DNA from: CAIWXH01 sp964555675
GTDB taxonomy: Bacteria > Chloroflexota > Chloroflexia > Chloroflexales > Chloroflexaceae
DNA length: 15,152 bases
Direction of reading: 5' to 3'
NCBI GenBank assembly: GCA_964555675.1
Contig: CAZKTU010000159.1
Span: 1-15,152 of the forward strand
Below are positions 7,600 to 13,821 of the stretch, piece after piece; positions within the stretch are counted from its first letter, which is position 1, and each line of letters starts with the position of its first letter. A model generated the notes under the pieces. It ran no database searches, had not been told where the DNA came from, and saw only the letters and a list, made by a program, of their open reading frames with translations. Made by a program: the position numbers and the translations under genes.

Positions 7600-9213
7600 T
7601 TAAAATTTGATCGGCACGTTCCAGTCGCCGAAGCAGGCGCGGAAGACATCGCCGATCTCGCCGAGGGTCACGTCGGCGGCCACGGCGTCGAGCATGGCGG
7701 GCATGAGATTGGCGTCTGAGCGGCAGGTCTGCTCGAGGGCGCGCAGGGCCTGGGCGGCGGCGCGCTCGTCGCGGGCGGCGCGCAGGGCGGCGAGACGGGC
7801 CATCGACTGCTCCCAGACCTGGCCGACGCCGGGGAAGCCGCCCACCTCGTAGGGCGAGCTATCGTCCTGGAAGCAGTTGACCCCTACGATCGGGCGCTCG
7901 TCTGCGCCGGCCTGGGCGTGGGCGAACTGGGTGACGGCGGCCCGCCCGTGCAGCCAGCCGCTGTCGAGGGCCGCGATGAAGCCGCCCTGGGCCTCGATCT
8001 GATCGAAGAAGTGCCAGGCCTGTTCTTCGAGGTCGGCGGTCAGCCGCTCGACAAAGTACGAGCCGCCCAGCGGGTCGGCCACGGCGGCCACATTGCTCTC
8101 GTGCTGGAGGATCTGCTGGATGCGCACCGACATCTGGTGGGCGTGCTCGGAGGGGATCGAGATCGCCTCGTCGTAGCCCGAGACGCCCAGGGACTGTACC
8201 CCGCCGAGCACGGCGGCCAGACCCATGAGCGTGCCGCGCACCAGGTTGTTGAGCGGCTGCTGGTAGGTCATCGACGAGCCGGCGGTGACCACGTGGATGC
8301 GCAGGCGCAGGGCCCGCTCGTCGCTGACCCCGTAGCGCTTGCTCAGCAGGTCGTGCCACATCTTGCGGGCGGCGCGCAGCTTGGCGATATCCTCGAAGAA
8401 GTCCATGCCGACCCGCAGGCTGATCCCGCCGACGCCCTTGGCGAAAGCCTCGACCGGCAGCCGGCCGCGGGCGGCCACCCCGTCGAGGTAGGCCACGGCG
8501 TTGGCGAAGAGCGCCCCCAGCTCCTCGTAGGCGTTGAGGCCGCTGTCGGCGCCGTTGTAGGCCGCGATCGAGACTGGCACCCAGCCGGGCAGGTGCGCGG
8601 TGCAGAACTCGATCAGGTCGCAGTTGAAACGCAGGCCGACTGTGGCGGGCACCTGCTGCCGGGTGATACAGCCGAGATAGGTGAGGAAGAAGTCGCTCTG
8701 GCCGGTGCCGCGCAGGGCCCGCAGGTCGAGCCCGCGACGGCGCGCCTCGGTCCAGTAGCAGGCCAGCGCGAAGGGCCCATGCTGCACCACGGCGCCGCCC
8801 GGGTGGGCGTAGAGCGTCTCGATCGGGATGCCGTCGAGCACCGTGGCGTAGTCGCGGGCGCTCATGATCACCGCGCCCGAGAGGCCGACGTCCTCGTGGC
8901 GGGCGGCGACTTCGGGGTGGTCGACGTTATAGAGGTGGTCGGCCGTATTGCGGTCGTGCTCCATGAGGAAGCCCGTCTCGCCGTGGGCCAGCAGGAACTT
9001 GATCCGCTCGCGCTCGTCTTCGGGGTTGCCGTAACCGCTGAGCTGGAAGATGCGCCAGGGCTGGGCGCGGTACATCTCGGGGTAGGGCCCGCGGGTGAAG
9101 GGCGGCCGCCCGGGTAGGCCCGCGCCCTCGCGCGCGGCGGGGGGCAGATCCTCGGCGGTGTAGACCGGGCGCAGCGGCAGGCCGGATACAGTTCGCCAAC
9201 GGGGGGGCGTCAT
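7600..9213 (-). CDS. Adenosylcobalamin-dependent acyl-CoA mutase, catalytic subunit (methylmalonyl-CoA mutase family, divergent)
   Basis: The protein (537 residues) is the TIM-barrel catalytic part of the radical acyl-CoA mutase family; the B12 domain is encoded by the next gene. Recognisable family stretches are PFTRGPYPEMYRAQPW (38-53), GTGQSDF (169-175), MTYQQPLNNLVRGT (315-328), AAVLGGVQSLGVSGYDEA (333-350) and DPLGGSYFVE (380-389). Key positions differ from methylmalonyl-CoA mutase. The residue corresponding to its Tyr89 (WTIRQYAGF) is L58 in FQLSGYG. The usual SISGYH is SIAAYN, putting N220 where the nearly universal active-site histidine sits. TMNGAV is replaced by AHPGGAV (136-142). 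Q172 and R195 appear kept. The size and split-subunit arrangement match isobutyryl- or 2-hydroxyisobutyryl-CoA mutases more than true methylmalonyl-CoA mutase. It is first in the operon, with GAGGAG at 9221-9226 before the ATG. Automatic annotation would call it methylmalonyl-CoA mutase; I consider that substrate unlikely. No MeaB-type GTPase is visible here. Confidence 0.9.
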   Translation of the reverse strand: MTPPRWRTVSGLPLRPVYTAEDLPPAAREGAGLPGRPPFTRGPYPEMYRAQPWRIFQLSGYGNPEDERERIKFLLAHGETGFLMEHDRNTADHLYNVDHPEVAARHEDVGLSGAVIMSARDYATVLDGIPIETLYAHPGGAVVQHGPFALACYWTEARRRGLDLRALRGTGQSDFFLTYLGCITRQQVPATVGLRFNCDLIEFCTAHLPGWVPVSIAAYNGADSGLNAYEELGALFANAVAYLDGVAARGRLPVEAFAKGVGGISLRVGMDFFEDIAKLRAARKMWHDLLSKRYGVSDERALRLRIHVVTAGSSMTYQQPLNNLVRGTLMGLAAVLGGVQSLGVSGYDEAISIPSEHAHQMSVRIQQILQHESNVAAVADPLGGSYFVERLTADLEEQAWHFFDQIEAQGGFIAALDSGWLHGRAAVTQFAHAQAGADERPIVGVNCFQDDSSPYEVGGFPGVGQVWEQSMARLAALRAARDERAAAQALRALEQTCRSDANLMPAMLDAVAADVTLGEIGDVFRACFGDWNVPIKF

Positions 9214-9237
9214 TGCCTCGCTCCTCGCGGTACTCTA

Positions 9238-9249
9238 ACGAACGTTCGT
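9238..9249. promoter_or_regulatory. Perfect 12-bp palindrome, probable TetR-family operator
   Basis: ACGAACGTTCGT reads identically on both strands. It lies just downstream of the -10 of the minus-strand promoter, around +11 to +22, and upstream of the mutase Shine-Dalgarno, where a bound repressor would block transcription. GAAC/GTTC-type palindromes are common operators of TetR regulators of acyl-CoA metabolism. The only regulator in the operon is the TetR protein at 6601-7206, so binding by it is a strong inference. Confidence 0.68.
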
Positions 9250-9261
9250 GAAGTAGGAATG

Positions 9262-9295
9262 ATTATAAGATACGTCAGGAATATATCGCTGTCAA
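9262..9295 (-). promoter_or_regulatory. Sigma70-type promoter of the mutase/beta-oxidation operon
   Basis: On the minus strand a perfect TTGACA (-35, plus-strand 9290-9295) is followed after 17 nt by TATCTT (-10, 9267-9272, 4 of 6 matches). A perfect TATAAT also lies at 9262-9267 but its spacing from TTGACA would be 22 nt; it may only help melting. Transcription would start near 9260, about 47 nt before the mutase ATG. The region is strikingly AT-rich for this genome. Confidence 0.72.
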
Positions 9296-9309
9296 GGCTC
9301 GCCTTGGCA
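9290..9309. repeat. Imperfect inverted repeat over the -35 of the operon promoter
   Basis: TGTCAAGGC (9290-9298), spacer TC, then GCCTTGGCA (9301-9309) form 9-bp arms with one mismatch. The left arm contains the complement of the minus-strand TTGACA. It could be a second regulator site or a small hairpin. It does not resemble the ACGAACGTTCGT palindrome, so any binding protein would be different. It may also be chance. Confidence 0.4.
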
Positions 9310-9366
9310 CGTTACCTGCTTTCCTGAGAGCGGGTCGCAGCTGACCCTCAACGAAAGGAGCCTCCT

Positions 9367-9603
9367 ATGGCCGGCGAATGGGATGTAATCAAGGGTATGT
9401 GGAAGCAGATCAAGGGTGATGCCCGGGCCGAGTGGGGCAAGCTCACCGACGACGACTGGGATCAGATCGCGGGCAATCGCGACAAGCTGGTCGGGCGGCT
9501 CCAGGAGGAGTACGGCTGGCAGAAGAACGAGGCTGAGCACAAGGTCGACAGCTGGTTCAGCCGCTATAGCAAGGGCAACCGCGAGCGCTCGATCGAGTCG
9601 TAG
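9367..9603 (+). CDS. CsbD/YjbJ-family small stress-response protein
   Basis: The protein is a 78-residue, charged, helical soluble protein. The N-terminus MAGEWDVIKGMWKQIKGDARAEWG and the following LTDDDWDQIAGNRDKLVGRLQEEYGW carry the family's typical W-x-x-IKG-x-W-x-Q-x-KG start and the D-x-I-x-G-x-x-D-x-L-x-G-x-x-Q core. CsbD members are abundant proteins induced in general stress in several bacteria; their biochemical role is not known. The ATG is supported by AAAGGAG 6-7 nt upstream. It is divergent from the mutase operon across a 153-nt spacer and is followed by a strong terminator, so it is probably monocistronic. I could not find a convincing sigma70 promoter for it; an alternative sigma factor would suit the family. 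Confidence 0.9.
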   Translation: MAGEWDVIKGMWKQIKGDARAEWGKLTDDDWDQIAGNRDKLVGRLQEEYGWQKNEAEHKVDSWFSRYSKGNRERSIES

Positions 9604-9664
9604 GCCGGTCGCAATTCCAACCTGGCCGGTTGGGCTTGCGGGGCGGAGTTTCTCTCTGCGCCTG

Positions 9665-9700
9665 ACGCCAGGGATGCCATAACGGCGTCCCTGGCGTTTC
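9665..9700 (+). terminator. Intrinsic hairpin terminator after the CsbD gene
   Basis: A 10-bp perfect stem (9665-9674 with 9688-9697) extends inward by four more pairs, one a wobble, to a 5-nt ATAAC loop, and is followed by a short T run (TTTC). It starts about 60 nt after the CsbD stop and lies before the promoter of the peptidase gene, so it separates the two units. The T tract is short, which makes it a moderately strong terminator. Confidence 0.8.
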
Positions 9701-9727
9701 TGCGCCCGGGCGTGGGCCGCCGTCCTC

Positions 9728-9736
9728 TGGTACAAT
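9728..9736 (+). promoter_or_regulatory. Extended -10 promoter of the M16 peptidase gene
   Basis: TGGTACAAT is an extended -10: TG (9728-9729), one base, then TACAAT (9731-9736, 5 of 6). No good -35 is visible at 16-18 nt upstream, which extended -10 promoters tolerate. The start would be near 9743, about 36 nt before the ATG, with Shine-Dalgarno GGAGG before it. Confidence 0.6.
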
Positions 9737-9778
9737 AGCAGGGCCCCCCTCGGCACAACGACATGCGGAGGAACCCCC

Positions 9779-12694
9779 ATGACTCTGACCCATGGCTTCG
9801 AGCTGCTGCGCGATGAGCAGATCGCCGAGCTCAACACCCGCGCCCGCATCTACCGGCACGCGCAGACCGGCGCCGAGCTGCTCTCGCTCGAGAGCGACGA
9901 CGAGAATAAGTGCTTCGGCGTGACGTTCCGCACGCCCCCCACCGACCATACGGGTATCGCCCACATCCTCGAGCACTCGGTGCTCTGCGGCTCGCGCAAG
10001 TATCCGGTGAAGAAGCCCTTCTTCGAGCTGGTCAAGAGCTCGGTGAAGACCTTCCTCAACGCCATGACCTACCCCGATAAGACCACCTACCCGGTGGCCT
10101 CGACCAACCTCACCGACTTCTACAACCTGGTCGATGTCTATCTCGACTCGGTCTTCTTCCCGCGCATCACCCCCGAGATCCTGCAGCAGGAGGGGTGGCA
10201 CTACGAGCTGCTCGAGAAGGACGCCCCCCTGACTTTCAAGGGCGTGGTCTTCAACGAGATGAAGGGCCAGTACTCCTCGCCCGACTATCTGCTCTACCGC
10301 GCCGCCCAGGCCGCGCTCTTCCCCGACAGCACCTACGGGGTCAGCTCGGGCGGCGACCCCAAATACATCCCCGACCTGACCTACGAGGCCTTCACCACCT
10401 TCTGGAAGACCCTCTACCACCCCTCAAACGCGCGCATCTTCTTCTATGGCGACGACGACCCCGAGCGGCGTCTGCTGATCCTCGACGAGTATCTGTCGCA
10501 GTTCGAGCGGGCCGAGAGCCCCTCGCAGATCGCGCCGCAGGCCCGCTTCGCGGCCCCGCGCGCCGTCGAGCAGACCTACACCGCCCCCGCCGACGGCGGC
10601 GCCCGCAAGGGCATGGTCACGGTCAGCTGGCTGATCGGCGAAGAGCAGGACATGACCAGGGTCCTCGCCCTCGATATCCTCAGCTTTATCCTGATCGGCA
10701 CCTCGGCCGCGCCGCTCTACAAGGCCCTGATGGACTCGCGCCTCGGCGAGAGCCTGACCGGCGGCGGCTACAACGACGGCCAGCTCCAGCACACCTTCTC
10801 GGTCGGCCTCAAGGGCATCGACCCCGCCGACGCCGAGCAGGTCGAGCAGCTGGTGCTGAGCACCCTGCAGCGCCTGGCCGACGAGGGCATCGATGTCGAG
10901 CAGATCGAGTCGGCCCTCAACACGGTCGAGTTCTCGCTGCGCGAGAATAACACCGGCTCGTTCCCCCGCGGCCTCAGCCTGATGCTGCGCAGCATGGGCA
11001 CCTGGCTCTACGACGGCGACCCCCTGGCCCCCTTGCGCTTCGAGACGCCCCTGGCCGCGATCAGGGGCGCCGTCGAGCGCGGCGACCGTCTCTTCGAGGA
11101 CCTGATCCGCGAGACCTTGCTCGCCAATCCGCACCGCGTGCGCACCCTGCTGCGCCCCGACTCAGAACAGGCCGAGCGCGAAGCCGCCGAGGAGCAGGCC
11201 CGCCTCGCCGAGGCCCGCGCCGGCATGAGCGAGGCCGACCTCGAGCGGATCATCGCCGAGACCGAGGCCCTCAAGCGCCTGCAGGAGGAGCCGGATAATC
11301 CCGACGACCTGGCGAAGATTCCTACGCTGAAGATCGCCGACCTCGACCGCCAGAGCAAGACCATCCCCACTGAGGAGCGCACAGCCGGCGGGGCGCCGCT
11401 GCTCTTCCACGACCTCTTCACCAACGGGATCGTCTATCTCGACCTGGCCTTCGACCTGCGGGCCCTGCCGACGCCCCTGCTGCCCTACGTGCCGCTCTTC
11501 GCCCGGGCCCTCACCGAGATGGGCACCGCCAACGAAGACTTCGTCAAGCTGGTCCAGCGCATCGGCCGCGACACGGGCGGCGTCTGGGCCTCGCCGATGA
11601 CGGCCGCCCACCTGCAGACGGGCGACTACCTCGGCCGCTTCCTGGTGCGCGGCAAGGCCACTTTGGCCCAGGCCCCCAAGCTGCTGTCGATCATGCGCGA
11701 CATCCTGCTGACGGTGCGCCTCGACGATCAGGAGCGCTTCCGCCAGATCGTGACCCGCATGAAGGCCGGCAAGGAGTCGTCGCTGGTCCCCAGCGGCAAC
11801 GCCTACGCCCGCCGGCGCGTCGCGGCCCGCCTCGACGCCTCAGACTGGGCCGAAGAGGAGATGGGCGGGATCAGCGCGCTGTTCTTCCTGCGCGAGCTCG
11901 AGAAGCGCGTCGCCAGCGACTGGCCGGGGGTCCTGGCCCAGCTCGAGCAGGTGCGCAGCCACCTGGTCAACCGCGGCGCTCTGCTGACGAACCTGACCCT
12001 CGACGAGGCCGGCTACAAGGCCTTCGCCCCGGCCCTCGACGAGTTCGTCGCCGAGTTGCCCACGGCCGACTACACGCCGGCCACCTGGCATGTGGCCGAG
12101 TCGGCCGCCGACGAGGGCCTGATCATCCCGGCCAAGGTCAACTATGTGGCCAAGGCGGTCAGCCTGCGGGCCGCCGGGGTGGCCGTGGGCGGCGCCGTCA
12201 GTGCGGTGACCCGCTTCCTGAACATCTCGTACTACCTCGAGAAGATCCGCGTCCAGGGCGGGGCCTATGGCGCAGGCGCAGGCTACGACCGCTCGACCGG
12301 GATCTTCGCCGCCACCTCGTACCGCGACCCGAACCTGCTGCGCACGCTGGCGGTCTATGACGGCGCCGCCGACTATCTGCGCAGCGTTACCCTCGACCCG
12401 GTCACCGTCGAGCGCAGCATCATCGGCACGGTCGGCGATACCGACGGCTACCAGCTGCCCGACGCCAAGGGCTACACCGCGTTCCATCGCCGGCTCACCG
12501 GGGTCAGCGACGAGTGGCGCCAGCATATCCGCGAGCAGCTGCTCGACGCCAGCGCCGCCGACTTCCGCGCCTTCGCCGAGGCGATCGAGGTTGCCCGCGA
12601 GCAGGGCATCGTCGCCGTGGTCGGCTCCGAGGAGGCGATCAACGCCGCCAACAAAGAGCAGCCCGGCCTGCTATCGCCGGTCAAGGTGCTGTAG
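9779..12694 (+). CDS. M16C-family zinc metalloprotease (presequence protease PreP / falcilysin type)
   Basis: The protein has 971 residues, matching the single-chain M16C family (about 970-1000), in which two homologous halves form a closed chamber that degrades unstructured peptides. The inverted zinc motif HxxEH is present in AHILEHSVLCGS (H62, E65 as base, H66), and the third zinc ligand is E160 in VVFNEMKG. The C-terminal half has the substrate-anchoring pair R824 and Y830 in RVQGGAYG. A charged helical hairpin at about 465-500, rich in Glu and Ala, matches the M16C-associated linker between the halves. There is no signal peptide, so it is probably cytosolic and clears oligopeptides. The ATG at 9779 has GGAGG 7 nt upstream. 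The next gene follows after 15 nt and is likely co-transcribed. Confidence 0.95.
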   Translation: MTLTHGFELLRDEQIAELNTRARIYRHAQTGAELLSLESDDENKCFGVTFRTPPTDHTGIAHILEHSVLCGSRKYPVKKPFFELVKSSVKTFLNAMTYPDKTTYPVASTNLTDFYNLVDVYLDSVFFPRITPEILQQEGWHYELLEKDAPLTFKGVVFNEMKGQYSSPDYLLYRAAQAALFPDSTYGVSSGGDPKYIPDLTYEAFTTFWKTLYHPSNARIFFYGDDDPERRLLILDEYLSQFERAESPSQIAPQARFAAPRAVEQTYTAPADGGARKGMVTVSWLIGEEQDMTRVLALDILSFILIGTSAAPLYKALMDSRLGESLTGGGYNDGQLQHTFSVGLKGIDPADAEQVEQLVLSTLQRLADEGIDVEQIESALNTVEFSLRENNTGSFPRGLSLMLRSMGTWLYDGDPLAPLRFETPLAAIRGAVERGDRLFEDLIRETLLANPHRVRTLLRPDSEQAEREAAEEQARLAEARAGMSEADLERIIAETEALKRLQEEPDNPDDLAKIPTLKIADLDRQSKTIPTEERTAGGAPLLFHDLFTNGIVYLDLAFDLRALPTPLLPYVPLFARALTEMGTANEDFVKLVQRIGRDTGGVWASPMTAAHLQTGDYLGRFLVRGKATLAQAPKLLSIMRDILLTVRLDDQERFRQIVTRMKAGKESSLVPSGNAYARRRVAARLDASDWAEEEMGGISALFFLRELEKRVASDWPGVLAQLEQVRSHLVNRGALLTNLTLDEAGYKAFAPALDEFVAELPTADYTPATWHVAESAADEGLIIPAKVNYVAKAVSLRAAGVAVGGAVSAVTRFLNISYYLEKIRVQGGAYGAGAGYDRSTGIFAATSYRDPNLLRTLAVYDGAADYLRSVTLDPVTVERSIIGTVGDTDGYQLPDAKGYTAFHRRLTGVSDEWRQHIREQLLDASAADFRAFAEAIEVAREQGIVAVVGSEEAINAANKEQPGLLSPVKVL

Positions 12695-12709
12695 CCCCCG
12701 GAGCCAATT

Positions 12710-13735
12710 GTGACCCGTGAGCGTGATGAGCGATACCCGACCGACGCCTTCGGGCTGCCCGAGGGGCTGCTGGCGGCGATCGTCGGCGGGCTGCTGCTGG
12801 TGGGGGCCTTCGCCTTCGCCAGCAGCGCCACCCCCATGCCCCCCGCCGAGCGCTGGGCGGCCCTGACCACCTTCACCCTGCTGGCGGCCGGGGTGGCGCT
12901 GCCCGGCTGCGCGGCCCTCTACGACGGCCTGGGCAGCGTGATCCGCCGCGATGTGCGGGCGGGCTTCGCCCTGCTGGCGCTGGTCCCCGCCCTCTATACG
13001 GCCTACGCGCTGGCCGTGGGCGAGCTGAACCTCTCCGGGTTCGCCTCGGCCTGCTTCGTCGCCGGCGTGCCCGCCATGGCCTTCGGTCTGGCCCGCCAGA
13101 GCCGGCGGCCCACCCTCTTCGATGGGGTCGCCCTGGCCTACCTCGCCGTCTCGCTCTGGCTCGGCCTGCTACCCGGCCTGACGCTCCCCCAGCAGGGCGG
13201 GCTGGTCGGCTTCTTCCAGCTGGCCTCCGTGCCCCTGCTGCTGCTGCTCTTCGCCCTGCGAGGCTGGGCCGGAGTGGGCTACACCTGGCACCTGAGTGCC
13301 CGCGAGCTGCGCGACGCCTTGCTGGCCGGGCTGGCCGCGACGGCGGTCGTCGTCGTGGTGGCTCTGGCCACGGGGCAGCTAGGGCTGGCGCTCGCGCCCA
13401 CGGCGGGCGGCGTGATCGTAGCCGCCGTCGGGGCCTACTTCTTCACGGCCCTGCCCGCCGAACTGCTGCTGCGCGGGGGCATCCAGAACGGGCTCGCCCG
13501 CGCCCTCGTCGACACCATGGGCTCCACTGCGCCCTGGGTCGCCCTGGCCGCCGCAGCGCTGCTCTGGGCCGCGCTGGGGATGCTGCGGGGCGGCTGGGCC
13601 GGCGCGCTCGGCGGGGCGGCCGTCGGCCTCGCCGGGGGGTGGACCTACATGCGCACCGGTAAGGTCACCGCCGCCGCTGTCAGCCACATGCTCGCCGCCC
13701 TGACCACGGCCCTGCTCAACCCTAGCTCTGCGTAG
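12710..13735 (+). CDS. CPBP (CAAX protease/bacteriocin-processing)-like membrane protein, catalytic residues degenerate
   Basis: The 341-residue protein is very hydrophobic, with roughly eight to ten membrane segments from about residue 17 to 337. The C-terminal third resembles the CPBP (Abi/CAAX) domain: PAELLLRGGIQ (249-259) matches motif EExxxR but the first glutamate is A250; ALLWAALGM (283-291) matches FxxxH but has W286 and G290; and YMRTGKVTAAAVSHML (313-328) keeps the family's RTG and H326 while the following Asn/Asp position is A330. With the first glutamate and the second-motif histidine missing it is probably not a working protease. The GTG start at 12710 is supported by GGAG 6 nt upstream and lies 15 nt after the peptidase stop. 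It might be a scaffold or a partner of the upstream peptidase, but that is only guesswork from proximity. Confidence 0.7.
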   Translation: MTRERDERYPTDAFGLPEGLLAAIVGGLLLVGAFAFASSATPMPPAERWAALTTFTLLAAGVALPGCAALYDGLGSVIRRDVRAGFALLALVPALYTAYALAVGELNLSGFASACFVAGVPAMAFGLARQSRRPTLFDGVALAYLAVSLWLGLLPGLTLPQQGGLVGFFQLASVPLLLLLFALRGWAGVGYTWHLSARELRDALLAGLAATAVVVVVALATGQLGLALAPTAGGVIVAAVGAYFFTALPAELLLRGGIQNGLARALVDTMGSTAPWVALAAAALLWAALGMLRGGWAGALGGAAVGLAGGWTYMRTGKVTAAAVSHMLAALTTALLNPSSA

Positions 13736-13821
13736 CGGAAGTTCGCGTGGAGTCGGGGACGAAAGACCAAGGACGCGTACTCCCTACTCCAGCCGTGCAT
13801 CCTTGTGCCAGGAGAGACCAC

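Noticed and set aside
9262..9267. Perfect TATAAT as the -10 of the operon promoter
   Set aside because: It is 22 nt from TTGACA, too far for a standard sigma70 promoter; TATCTT at 17 nt is preferred.
13736..13821. Possible terminator or promoter between the CPBP-like and MFS genes
   Set aside because: Only short scattered complementary bits (GGAGT/ACTCC) without a stable stem and T run, and no convincing -10/-35 pair.
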